From the NCBI GenBank assembly GCA_910574205.1, contig CAJSYJ010000004.1, positions 1-64,000 of the forward strand: DNA of 64,000 nt, given 5' to 3'. This document shows positions 26,168 through 35,434 of this stretch, in pieces. Below the pieces are notes generated by a model. The model was not told where the DNA came from. It saw nothing but the letters and a program-made list of their open reading frames with translations, and did not search any database. The DNA is from Bacteroidales bacterium. GTDB taxonomy: Bacteria > Bacteroidota > Bacteroidia > Bacteroidales > Rikenellaceae. The translations under genes were made by a program, and so were the position numbers. Numbering within the stretch: position 1 is the stretch's first letter; each line of letters begins with the position of its first letter.

Positions 26168-29100
26168 TCAGCCCTGATAGTCGCTGGGGCTCTGGCCGAA
26201 CTGCTTCTTGAAGCTCTTCGAGAAGTGCGACAGAGTGGAAAAGCCGGTCATATCCGCTATCTCGGAGATCGTATACTTGCCTTCGAGGATCAACTCGGCG
26301 GCACGGTTGAGCTTATATGTCTTGAAGAATGCGCTCGGACTCTCGCCCGTGAGGCCTTTGAGCTTATAGAAAAACTTGGTGCGCGAAATCCTCAGCGCCT
26401 CTATGGCGCAGGCGATATCGAACTCGGGGTTGGACAGCTCGGTCTCCATAAGCCTATATAACTCCGTCATGAAGGCCTTGTCCTGAGGCGTAAGCAGATC
26501 CTCTTCGATCTTCGAAGTCTGGGTGGACTGTCCCAGCCGCATGCGCACGCGGTCGCTGTGTCTGAGCTGCGACTTGACCAGCGCAAGCAGATAGCTCGGC
26601 TCGAAAGGCTTGGTGACATAGGCGTCGGCACCCATGTCGAGACCCTCGACCTGATCATCGACGTTGGTCTTGGCCGTAAGCAGTATCACGGGTATATGGC
26701 ACAGCTGGGCATCCTCCTTGATCCGGCGGCAGAAGGCATAGCCGTTCATGCCCGGCAGCACGACGTCGCTGAGCACCAGATCGGGCGCCTCCTCGTCGAT
26801 CAGCCGCAGAGCCTCGTCGGCATCGAAGCAGCCCAACACCCTGTAATATGGCGACAGCAATGTCCTCAGATAGTGCACAACCTCCGTATCGTCGTCGAGC
26901 ACCAGCACGCTTTTAAGGGAGCGGCCGTCCTGCTGCACAGCTGCTGCGACCGGCTCGCCGGCAACTACGGGTGCGGCAGCGGCAGCAGTAGAGGTGGGGG
27001 GGGGATTCAAGACTGCCGGATCCGTCGTGCGCTCCCGCAGGGGATATGCCTCGTCGTCGAGCGGCAGGATGAATGTAAATACGGCACCGCCCCGCTCCTC
27101 GAAATCGAAAGCTCGGATACGTCCGTGGTGCAGCTCGACAAGGCCGCGCGTATAATACAGCCCGATGCCCGTCCCGTAGTTATAGCCGCCCTCGGTACGG
27201 TTGTTTATGCGGTAGTAGCGCTCGAATATCTTCTCGCGCATCTCTTCCGGAATGCCGACGCCCGTATTGGCGACCGAGACCTTGACGTAGCGCGTCCACA
27301 CCACAGCGTCGTCGCCGGGGAAGAGCCCGACCGCCTCGTCGTGTCCGATCACATCGAACCGGACCTCGATACGTCCGCCGCCGGGAGTGAATTTGAGCGC
27401 GTTGGACATGAGATTGGCGAATATCTTATCCTGCTTGTCCTCGTCGAGCCAGACGACGCACGTGCCCTCCAAACCGTAGGTTTGGAGCGTAATGCCCTTG
27501 GTGGCGGCATTTACGCCGAAGATGTCGATGCGGCGGCGCAACACGCTTATGATATCCGTCCTGCGCACTTTGAGCCACAGCATGTCGTTTTCCAGCTTGC
27601 CGAAGTCCATCTGCTGGTTTACCAATTCGAGCATGCGGTCGGTGCTGCGACGCACGATGCGCAGCAGCTGCCGGCTCGACTCGGGCAGCCCGGCATCGTC
27701 GCAGAGCTGCGCGACCGGCCCGGAGATCATAGTGAGCGGCGTGCGGAACTCGTGCGATATATTGGCGAAGAAGCTGCGTATCATCTCGTTCATGTGCCTC
27801 TGCTGCGCCTGCTCCCGCTCGGCGGCCATAACGGCGGCCTTGCCGGCACGTATGCGCCGCCACGACCCTATCAGCTGCCAGAGCAGCGCGGCGAGCAGCG
27901 CCATGTAGCACAGATATGCCCACCATGTCCGCCACGGAGCAGGCTCGATTATGACCGGAATGGAGTTCTCGGTCTCGACGACGCTCTGGTCGTTGCTCGT
28001 GATCCTCACGCGCAGGTCGTAACGGCCGGCCGGGAGGTTGGCATAGTTGGCCTCGCGGCTGTTGCGCGCCTCGATCCAGTAGTCGTCGAAGCCTTCGAGC
28101 ATGTAGTGGTAGTGCACGCGGCTGTATTCGCAATATTCCAGCGCGGCGAACGAGATGCTGAATCCGTTCTGGTCGTGCCGCAGCCGTATCTCGGGGTTAT
28201 AGGAGAGGTGTTTGTCGATAGGGCTGTCGCTGCCGGGCGAGGTCAGACGGTTGTGAATGCGCAGGTTCTCGAAGACGAGCGGTATCCGACGTTTGGCCGG
28301 CACGGCCAGCGGATGAAAAAGCGTAAGGCCGTGCGTGCCGCCGAAGATGAGCGAGCCGTCGCCCAGACGGCATGACGACCGCTCGTAGAACTGGTTGCCT
28401 CCCAGACCGTCCGAGGCGTAGTAGTTTGTGAAGCGCCCTGTCCGACGGTCGTACTTGTTCAGCCCCCACTGCGTACTGATCCACACCCCTCCGTCGGCAT
28501 CCTCCTCGACGGCGGATATGTCAAGACACGAGGTGCCGGGAACGGGGTACATGCGCTTCTCGGAGGGTACGTAACGGATCAGTCCGTTGCCGATCGTGCC
28601 TATCCATATATCGCCCGCGCTGTCCTCGAAGAGCGTCGTGGGGATGAAGACCGAGCGGCGTATGCACTCGCCGAGCGTCTCGTCGAGATCGTTCATCGTC
28701 TCGACTTCGCCCCCGACGATGCGTTTCAGCGGCTGGTTGAAGGACGAAACGAGCAGCGAGCCGTCGCCGAGCGCCATCATATCGGGAATGAACGAGAACT
28801 CGCCGTCCAGCACGCGCAGCGGCACGAAGCTCGTCGTCCCCGGCAAGAGCGCATGCAGATAGTTGGCAGCCGTACCCACCCATATCGTACCGCCGCTGTC
28901 CTGCGCGAGGGACATGGGCATGAACACATGATGCCGCTGCTCGATCTGCAAACCGCCGTCGCGGTAGCGGCATTTCAGCACCTGATTGTTGACCGCCGTC
29001 ATCCATACCGCCCCGTCGCTGTCGGCCAGCAGACGGTTGACATATACCCTGCGATGTTTCTCGCCGGGAAACAGCTCGCTCAGGGGGATGTTGTCGAGCC

Positions 29101-30238
29101 GCTGCCGCCCGAAGTCGTACACGTACAGACCGTCCAGGAGCGTGGATATCCACAGATTCGACTCCGCATCGGCCGCGACCGAGACCACCGACCTGTTCTC
29201 CAAGCTGGTGCATAGATAGTTGTTATTGTTGAAGTTGGTCTTGTAGTGGTAACGCACCTCATATCCCTGATCCTCGGAGCCGATCCACAGGTTGCGCTGC
29301 GAGTCGGTAAACATCCGGCGTATCTTGAACGATGGCACCTCGAACGGAAATCCCGCCTCATCCTGATGTATGAACGTACCGCGCACGAAGTCGTAGCAGA
29401 ACATGCCGTGGACGGCCGTGTTGAAGAGCAGGCAGTCGTCCAGATAGGGGTGGATATATTCGACATCGGACTCGTCGAAGAGCGGATGATTGCGTATCGC
29501 CTCCGGAATCTCGCTGAACCTCCGCTCGGAGGTGTCGTAGATCCTGCATGACGATGCCCCCGACAGATAGAGATAACGGCCGTCGTGCAGATAGGAGTAG
29601 TATGTGAAATCGCTCAGCGGAACGGTATCGGTCACGCGCCCCGTTTCGAGCTCCATGCAGCGCATGCTCCCGGCGTTCAACATCCACATCCTGTTGTCGG
29701 AATCGACATGGCACTTCACGCAGAAGGTGTTGTAGGGGTCGAGATCGTCGAGCAGCTCGACCAGCCTCTCCGACTCCCCGTCCCAACGGTAAAGCCGTTC
29801 GCGGGTCATGGCATATACCTCTCCCGTTCGGTCCTCGATGAGCTGCAAGACATTCTTGTCGTCCGCGCAAATCGGTATGCGACGGAAATCGTCGCGGTCG
29901 GTATATATGCACAGCCCGTTGACCGTAGCCACCCACAGACGCCGGCGCGAGTCGAGCATCATATCCTGGATCTGGTTGTCGGGCAGACTGAGCGAATCGT
30001 CCGTACAGAAATATTGCTGGTACTCGTGGGCGTTGTACTTGTTCAGTCCGCGAAACGTTCCGATCCAGATATGCCCCTGCGCATCCTCGGCGAAAGCCTT
30101 TACCTGCTGGTTGGAGATGCCCTCGGAAAAGAGCGTACTCTCCGTCTGACCGCGTTGCTCGTCGACGCGGCCGGCACTCCCGCACGAGGCCGCCGACAGA
30201 GCCAACGCCCCGAGTAGAAGTAAGTTGGTTAGTTTCAT
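26168..30238 (-). CDS. hybrid two-component system sensor/regulator (HTCS) of the PUL
   Basis: A 1356-residue all-in-one regulator. Order of parts: lipoprotein-like signal (C19 in SAASC), a periplasmic two-propeller sensor of beta-propeller repeats (about 30-660), a Y_Y_Y domain (about 690-760), one transmembrane helix (about 765-787), HisKA dimerisation domain with H in NISHEFRTPLTM (near 832), HATPase domain (NTGVGIPEE, YGTGIGLYY; about 940-1060), a receiver domain (about 1109-1226, phospho-acceptor D in LVLSDVVLPGM near 1158) and an AraC-type helix-turn-helix domain (about 1262-1355). It would sense an oligosaccharide or glycoside and activate the divergent PUL. A C9 tract (26996-27004) lies in the linker before the receiver. 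The frame is open upstream to 30388, but the start at 30238 (MKLTNLLLL) or 30244 gives the signal peptide. Confidence 0.93.
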   Translation of the reverse strand: MKLTNLLLLGALALSAASCGSAGRVDEQRGQTESTLFSEGISNQQVKAFAEDAQGHIWIGTFRGLNKYNAHEYQQYFCTDDSLSLPDNQIQDMMLDSRRRLWVATVNGLCIYTDRDDFRRIPICADDKNVLQLIEDRTGEVYAMTRERLYRWDGESERLVELLDDLDPYNTFCVKCHVDSDNRMWMLNAGSMRCMELETGRVTDTVPLSDFTYYSYLHDGRYLYLSGASSCRIYDTSERRFSEIPEAIRNHPLFDESDVEYIHPYLDDCLLFNTAVHGMFCYDFVRGTFIHQDEAGFPFEVPSFKIRRMFTDSQRNLWIGSEDQGYEVRYHYKTNFNNNNYLCTSLENRSVVSVAADAESNLWISTLLDGLYVYDFGRQRLDNIPLSELFPGEKHRRVYVNRLLADSDGAVWMTAVNNQVLKCRYRDGGLQIEQRHHVFMPMSLAQDSGGTIWVGTAANYLHALLPGTTSFVPLRVLDGEFSFIPDMMALGDGSLLVSSFNQPLKRIVGGEVETMNDLDETLGECIRRSVFIPTTLFEDSAGDIWIGTIGNGLIRYVPSEKRMYPVPGTSCLDISAVEEDADGGVWISTQWGLNKYDRRTGRFTNYYASDGLGGNQFYERSSCRLGDGSLIFGGTHGLTLFHPLAVPAKRRIPLVFENLRIHNRLTSPGSDSPIDKHLSYNPEIRLRHDQNGFSISFAALEYCEYSRVHYHYMLEGFDDYWIEARNSREANYANLPAGRYDLRVRITSNDQSVVETENSIPVIIEPAPWRTWWAYLCYMALLAALLWQLIGSWRRIRAGKAAVMAAEREQAQQRHMNEMIRSFFANISHEFRTPLTMISGPVAQLCDDAGLPESSRQLLRIVRRSTDRMLELVNQQMDFGKLENDMLWLKVRRTDIISVLRRRIDIFGVNAATKGITLQTYGLEGTCVVWLDEDKQDKIFANLMSNALKFTPGGGRIEVRFDVIGHDEAVGLFPGDDAVVWTRYVKVSVANTGVGIPEEMREKIFERYYRINNRTEGGYNYGTGIGLYYTRGLVELHHGRIRAFDFEERGGAVFTFILPLDDEAYPLRERTTDPAVLNPPPTSTAAAAAPVVAGEPVAAAVQQDGRSLKSVLVLDDDTEVVHYLRTLLSPYYRVLGCFDADEALRLIDEEAPDLVLSDVVLPGMNGYAFCRRIKEDAQLCHIPVILLTAKTNVDDQVEGLDMGADAYVTKPFEPSYLLALVKSQLRHSDRVRMRLGQSTQTSKIEEDLLTPQDKAFMTELYRLMETELSNPEFDIACAIEALRISRTKFFYKLKGLTGESPSAFFKTYKLNRAAELILEGKYTISEIADMTGFSTLSHFSKSFKKQFGQSPSDYQG
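26996..27004 (-). repeat. C9 homopolymer in the regulator coding sequence
   Basis: Nine consecutive C on the coding strand encode three prolines in LNPPPTST, in the linker between HATPase and receiver domains. Loss of one C would bring a TAG stop about ten codons further on, leaving a kinase with no receiver and no DNA-binding domain. Confidence 0.8.
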
Positions 30239-30311
30239 GTTCATCCGTAGAGCGGTTTCATAACAGAAAGTTACGCATAATAATTCGAAATCGAGACAAA
30301 ACCGTGAATAA

Positions 30312-30339
30312 TTTGAACGATTTGACAAATTTTTGAACG
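30312..30339. promoter_or_regulatory. putative HTCS operator (direct repeat)
   Basis: TTTGAACG occurs at 30312-30319 and again at 30332-30339, 20 bp apart (about two helical turns), with a weaker CTGAACG at 30357-30363. AraC-type HTCS regulators bind direct repeats of this kind upstream of PUL genes. The site is about 72 bp upstream of the -7 box at 30411. Its use by this regulator is inferred. Confidence 0.45.
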
Positions 30340-30410
30340 CATGAAACGCATTCGGACTGAACGAACAACTCTTTTGAATATAGGGCAAAGCCGGTCACGA
30401 TAAAAACGAG

Positions 30411-30418
30411 TACATTTG
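30411..30418 (+). promoter_or_regulatory. PUL promoter -7 box
   Basis: TACATTTG matches TAnnTTTG and ends 23 bp before the first PUL gene. There is no TTTG at the -33 position, as expected for an activator-dependent promoter. Confidence 0.6.
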
Positions 30419-30441
30419 CCCTACCTGAAATCTACACGCTT

Positions 30442-32094
30442 ATGAAACTTACTACTCAACTCCTTCTGGCAGGGTGCGCCCTGCTCTGTTCCGCATGCAG
30501 CGGCGGTGCACGCACCAAGAGCGCCGAGGCGGATACGACATCACGGATCGAGGCGTCGTCGCAGACGGCCGTCGCGACGACGCAATCGGGCAAGGTGGCC
30601 GGATACGCCGCCGGAAATCTATATGTATTCAAGGGCATACCCTACGCCCGCGCCGAGCGGTTCATGCCGCCGCAGGCTCCCGAGAAGTGGGAGGGCATAC
30701 GCAGCAGCCGCGCATACGGGCCGACATGTCCGCAGGCCGTGCGCGGAGGCTGGCAGAGCGACGAGCACTCGTTCGCATTCGACTGGGACGACGGACATCC
30801 CGGCGAGGACTGTCTGAGGGTCAACATCTGGACTCCGGCGCTGGCCGACGGCAAGAAGCGCCCCGTCATGGTCTGGCTGCACGGCGGCGGTTACGCTGCG
30901 GGCAGCGGGCAGGAGCTCCCCTCGTACGACGGCGCCAACCTCGCCCGCAAGGGCGATGCGGTGGTCGTAACGCTCAACCACCGTCTCAACGTGCTGGGCT
31001 TCCTCGACCTCTCGGACTTCGGAGAGGAGTACGCAGCGTCGGGCAATGCGGGTCTTCTGGATCTGGTGGCCGCACTGCAATGGGTGCACGACAACATCGA
31101 GGCGTTCGGCGGCGACCCCTCCAACGTAACCATATTCGGCCAGTCGGGCGGCGGCGGCAAGGTATCGACGCTCATGGCTACCCCCTCGGCGGCCGGACTC
31201 TTCCACAAGGCGATCGTCCAGAGCGGCTCCATGCTCCGCACGATGGAGAGCAAGTATTCGCGACGCATCGGCGCCGAAGTGCTCCGCCGGCTGGGTCTGA
31301 CCCCGTCACAGGTCGACCGGTTGAAGACCATACCCTACGAGCAGCTGCTCGCGGCCGGCGAGAAGGCCGTAGCCCAGGTCAGGGCCGAGGCCGAGAAGGA
31401 GGGCATATCGACCTTTATCTTCGGCTGGGCGCCAACGGTCGACGGCAATGTGCTTCCCGCACAGCCCTTCGATCCGCAGGCACCCGAGCAGAGCCGCGAC
31501 ATTCCGCTGCTGGTGGGCACCACGCTCCACGAGTTCACGACAAGCACCTACGTGCCTTTCTTCCGCACCGTAACCGAGGAGCAGGCCGTAGAGGTTCTCA
31601 GAAAGAAATACGGCGAGCGCACCGACGAGTTTCTCGCGGCGCTGCGCAAGGCATATCCCGACTACCAGCCCAAGGATCTCGTGGACATCGACTTCGTATT
31701 CCGTCCCGGCGCCGTGGAGCAGGCTCGTCTGAAAGCCGCACAGCAGGGCGCACCCGTATATATGTATCTCTTCGGCTGGGAGTCGCCCGTCATGGACGGC
31801 ATGCTGCGCAGCACGCACTGCATGGAGATACCCTTCGTATTCGACAACACCGAGCGCCACGCCTCGATGACGGGCGGCGGCAGCGAGGCGCAGGCGCTGG
31901 CCGACAAGATGAGCGACGCATGGCTCAACTTCGCCCGCACGGGCAACCCCGGCGTCGAGAGTCTGCCCGCATGGGAGGCATATACGCCGCAGAGCGGAGC
32001 CACGATGTACTTCGACAACGAGTGCCGCGTGCTCAACAACCACGACAAAGAGCTGCTCGAAGTGGTAAGATCGTTCCCCACGCGCGGATTCTGA
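30442..32094 (+). CDS. type-B carboxylesterase lipoprotein
   Basis: A 550-residue alpha/beta-hydrolase of the carboxylesterase type B family (PF00135-like). A lipoprotein signal (LLCSAC, lipidated C19) is followed by the family's start GKVAGYAAGNLYVFKGIPYA, the oxyanion segment WLHGGGYAAGS, the nucleophile S235 in GQSGGGG (a known variant of GESAGG) and H459 in STHCMEIPF. It should cleave carboxylic esters of an acylated sugar or aromatic compound. There is no acidic stretch after the lipidated cysteine, so it probably faces the periplasm. It is the first gene of the PUL and is divergent from the HTCS gene; a hairpin (32108-32141) separates it from susC. Confidence 0.9.
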   Translation: MKLTTQLLLAGCALLCSACSGGARTKSAEADTTSRIEASSQTAVATTQSGKVAGYAAGNLYVFKGIPYARAERFMPPQAPEKWEGIRSSRAYGPTCPQAVRGGWQSDEHSFAFDWDDGHPGEDCLRVNIWTPALADGKKRPVMVWLHGGGYAAGSGQELPSYDGANLARKGDAVVVTLNHRLNVLGFLDLSDFGEEYAASGNAGLLDLVAALQWVHDNIEAFGGDPSNVTIFGQSGGGGKVSTLMATPSAAGLFHKAIVQSGSMLRTMESKYSRRIGAEVLRRLGLTPSQVDRLKTIPYEQLLAAGEKAVAQVRAEAEKEGISTFIFGWAPTVDGNVLPAQPFDPQAPEQSRDIPLLVGTTLHEFTTSTYVPFFRTVTEEQAVEVLRKKYGERTDEFLAALRKAYPDYQPKDLVDIDFVFRPGAVEQARLKAAQQGAPVYMYLFGWESPVMDGMLRSTHCMEIPFVFDNTERHASMTGGGSEAQALADKMSDAWLNFARTGNPGVESLPAWEAYTPQSGATMYFDNECRVLNNHDKELLEVVRSFPTRGF

Positions 32095-32107
32095 CGACGG
32101 CGACTAC

Positions 32108-32141
32108 GCCCCGGCGGCGAAGCATTTCGCCCCGCCGGGGC
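32108..32141 (+). terminator. hairpin after carboxylesterase gene
   Basis: GCCCCGGCGG (32108-32117) pairs with CCGCCGGGGC (32132-32141); an inner CGAA/TTCG stem caps it after a two-base bulge. Only a weak T content follows, so partial read-through into susC is likely. Confidence 0.55.
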
Positions 32142-32350
32142 TTGAAAGCATAAAGACAAGGCGATTATATACCCTTTGCCGAATCCGGAGCCGAGCGACC
32201 CGGCTTCCGTTCGCAGGATAATCCCGACCGGACGCAGAACCGCATAGCGGCGCGAGACGTCGCAGCGGCAGTCGGAGAGAGCCGAGGCACCGGCATTGGC
32301 AAATCGGTATATAAGCACCGGAAACAATTCAATAACCTAAAACTAAAAGC

Positions 32351-35300
32351 ATGAAAAAAAATTCTACAAGGATGTTGCTCCTTGCGACGCTTTTCCTGTT
32401 GGCGCCCGTATCGATGCTGCTGGCGCAGAACAAGGTAGAGGTCTGGGGGCAGGTGACCGACGCCAATGGTCCGATGATCGGCGCCAGCGTCATTGAGCAG
32501 GGTACGTCCAACGGTACCACCACCGACGCGGACGGACGCTACCGTATGCAGGTCAATCAGGGTGCTACCCTGCTGTTTACCTTCTTGGGCTACCAGAATC
32601 AGGAGGTGGCCGCAACGCCAGGCCAGCACGACGTGACGCTTCGCGAGGAGGACAACCGCCTCGACGATGTCGTGGTCGTAGGTTACGGCGTGCAGAAGAA
32701 GAGCTCGGTAACGGGCGCAATCTCTCAGGTAAAGCCCGAGGATATGCAGAACCGTACCATTACCAATGCCCAGTCGGCATTGCAGGGCAAGACGGCCGGC
32801 GTGCAGATCATCCAGACTTCGGCCGCTCCCGGTTCGTCGCCGACTATCCGCGTGCGCGGTTACTCGTCGAACGTCGGCTCTAACCCGCTCTTCGTCGTGG
32901 ACGGCGTGCGTCTGTCGGACATCAGCGGTATCGACCCCAACGACATAGCCTCTATGGAGGTGCTCAAAGATGCCGCTTCGGCCGCTATCTACGGTGCCGA
33001 GGCAGGTAACGGCGTCGTTCTTATCTCGACCAAGCGCGGCAAGGCCGGTCAGGGCAAGATCAGCTACGACTTCCAGTGGACGTCGCAGTCGGTGGCACGT
33101 CTTCCGCAGATGCTCAACGCCGAGCAGTATATCGACTATATGGTCGAGTCGGGCGAGATCAAGCTCGACAAGCTGCTCTCGTCATGGGACGGCGTGACCA
33201 ACACCAGTTGGGCAGACGTGGCGTTCGGCGGCGGCAACATGCAGAAGCACAACATATCGTTCACAAACGGCAACGAGCGCGGCAACTACTATCTGTCGCT
33301 GTCGTACATGAACAACAACGGTATCGTCCGCGGCGACGCCGACAGCTACAAGCGTCTGACGGCGGCGATCAACGCCGAGTACGAGATCAAGAGCTGGTTG
33401 AAGGTGGGCACCACCAACCAGATCGAGAAGTACGACGTGCGCAGCGTATCGTCGAACAACGAGTACGGCAGCCTTCTGGCCGCCACGCTGATGCTCGACC
33501 CGATAACGCCCAGTACTTACACTTATGAGAACCTGCCTATGCACATGCTCACGGCGCTCAACAACGGCAAGCACCTGTTGCAGGACGAGAACGGCAACTA
33601 CTACGCCGCATCGGAGTTCTACACCGGCGAGAACTATCACCCGCTGGTAATGCGCGACAACAACATCAGCAAGAGCGGCGGCTTCAACGTCAACGGCTCG
33701 ATCTTCGCCGACTTCAAGCCCGTCAAGGGTCTGACCATTACCTCGCGTCTGGGCTACCGTCTCTCGGGCGCCAAGTCGTCGACCACCGATCTGCCCTTCT
33801 ACGGCAACGTAACGCAGAACCGCGACTACGTAAGCCACAACGCCCAGTCATCGACCACGATCTACTACCAGTGGGAGAACTTCGCGACATACGCCCGCCA
33901 GTTCGGCCGTCACAACATCAACGCCATGATCGGTATGTCGTTCCAGGAGAGCATATACAACTACGTAGGCGGCAGCCTCTCGGCCAACGGCGAGGATGCA
34001 GTGAAGAAGAACGACCCGCTCTTCTACTTCCTCAACTTCGGCTCGGCTTCGGCCACCAAGGGCGTGAGCGGCGAGGAGACCGTAGGCGCCAAGCTCTCGT
34101 ACTTCGGCCGTATCGGCTACGACTTCGCAGGCAAGTACATGATTCAGGCATCGCTGCGTGCCGATGCAGCCGACCTCTCGCAGCTGCCCGCCTCGAACCG
34201 CTGGGGTTACTTCCCCGCAGTGTCGGCCGGCTGGATGATCTCAAACGAGAACTTCTTCGAGCCTGCAAGAGACGTGGTAAGCAGCCTGAAAATACGTGCC
34301 AGCTGGGGACAGAACGGTAGCCTTGCGGCTCTGGGCGGATACCTGTACAGCACCAACATGACTCTGGGCGGCCTCTATCCGTTCGTCCCGGGCAACAACT
34401 ACATAACCGGCGCAGGCCCCACCTCGATGGGTAACGCCAAGCTCAAATGGGAGACCTCGGAGCAGCTCGACTTCGGTATCGACGCACGCTTCTTCCGCGA
34501 CCGTCTGACCCTGAGCGTAGACTACTACGAGAAGAAGACCAAGGACCTTCTGGTATCGGGTACCAAGCCCTCGCTCATTATCGGCGGAACCACCTCGCCG
34601 ATGAATGCCGGCAAGGTAAGCAACAAGGGTTGGGAGATCGATCTGGGCTGGCGCGACAACGTGGGCGACTTCTCTTACAGCGTCCGCGGCAACATCGCCA
34701 CACTCAATAACAAGGTAACCTATATCGACCCGTCGCTCGACCGTCTGCCGGGCGTGAACTTCCACACCACGACCATTACGTTCTTCGAGCCGGGCTATCC
34801 CGTCTACTACTTCCGCGGCTACAAGTTCGCCGGCGTAGATGCCGAGACCGGAGAGCCCACGTTCCACAACATCGGCAAGAACGACAAGATCGACGACGAC
34901 GACATGACATACATCGGCGACGCCATTCCCGACTTTACCTACGGTATCACGCTGACGGCGGCATGGAAGGGCATCGACCTTACGGTATTCGGAACCGGCT
35001 CGCAGGGCAACGACGTGTTCAACTGCATCAGCCGTCCCGACTATCCCAAGTCGAACCGCTTGAAGGAGGTCTTCTACGACAACCGCTGGACGGCCACCAA
35101 CAAGGGCGGCACGGTGCCCGCGGCAGACGCCGAGGAGATGAGCAAGTATCTCTATTCGGACGCTATGATCTTTGACGGTTCGTTCTTCAAGATCAAGCAG
35201 ATACAGCTGGGCTACACGTTCCCCAAGAGGTTGACCGAGAAGATCTTCATCAGCAACCTGCGCGTATACTGCTCGCTGGAAGACTATTTCACGTTTACCA

Positions 35301-35416
35301 AGTATCCGGGCTTCGACCCCGAGGTAGCGGCCACGGCCACGGCAGGTATGGGTGTCGACAAGGGTTCGTACCCCACCTCGAAGAAGGTCGTAGTAGGTGT
35401 CAACATACAATTCTAA
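32351..35416 (+). CDS. SusC/RagA family TonB-dependent outer-membrane porter
   Basis: A 1021-residue outer-membrane beta-barrel that imports glycans with TonB energy. Signal peptide (about 1-25), CarboxypepD_reg-like beta-sandwich (about 28-105), TonB-box-like DDVVVVGYG (near 115), plug domain (about 125-230, with the family motif VVDGVRLSDISGIDPNDIASMEVLKDAASAA region) and a 22-strand barrel to the C-terminus ending NIQF. It pairs with the SusD gene 18 bp downstream to form the lid-and-bin importer. Upstream 256 bp has no clear promoter of its own apart from an imperfect TA-N3-TTTG at 32169-32177. Confidence 0.96.
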   Translation: MKKNSTRMLLLATLFLLAPVSMLLAQNKVEVWGQVTDANGPMIGASVIEQGTSNGTTTDADGRYRMQVNQGATLLFTFLGYQNQEVAATPGQHDVTLREEDNRLDDVVVVGYGVQKKSSVTGAISQVKPEDMQNRTITNAQSALQGKTAGVQIIQTSAAPGSSPTIRVRGYSSNVGSNPLFVVDGVRLSDISGIDPNDIASMEVLKDAASAAIYGAEAGNGVVLISTKRGKAGQGKISYDFQWTSQSVARLPQMLNAEQYIDYMVESGEIKLDKLLSSWDGVTNTSWADVAFGGGNMQKHNISFTNGNERGNYYLSLSYMNNNGIVRGDADSYKRLTAAINAEYEIKSWLKVGTTNQIEKYDVRSVSSNNEYGSLLAATLMLDPITPSTYTYENLPMHMLTALNNGKHLLQDENGNYYAASEFYTGENYHPLVMRDNNISKSGGFNVNGSIFADFKPVKGLTITSRLGYRLSGAKSSTTDLPFYGNVTQNRDYVSHNAQSSTTIYYQWENFATYARQFGRHNINAMIGMSFQESIYNYVGGSLSANGEDAVKKNDPLFYFLNFGSASATKGVSGEETVGAKLSYFGRIGYDFAGKYMIQASLRADAADLSQLPASNRWGYFPAVSAGWMISNENFFEPARDVVSSLKIRASWGQNGSLAALGGYLYSTNMTLGGLYPFVPGNNYITGAGPTSMGNAKLKWETSEQLDFGIDARFFRDRLTLSVDYYEKKTKDLLVSGTKPSLIIGGTTSPMNAGKVSNKGWEIDLGWRDNVGDFSYSVRGNIATLNNKVTYIDPSLDRLPGVNFHTTTITFFEPGYPVYYFRGYKFAGVDAETGEPTFHNIGKNDKIDDDDMTYIGDAIPDFTYGITLTAAWKGIDLTVFGTGSQGNDVFNCISRPDYPKSNRLKEVFYDNRWTATNKGGTVPAADAEEMSKYLYSDAMIFDGSFFKIKQIQLGYTFPKRLTEKIFISNLRVYCSLEDYFTFTKYPGFDPEVAATATAGMGVDKGSYPTSKKVVVGVNIQF

Positions 35417-35434
35417 CCAAAAACGAAACGCACA

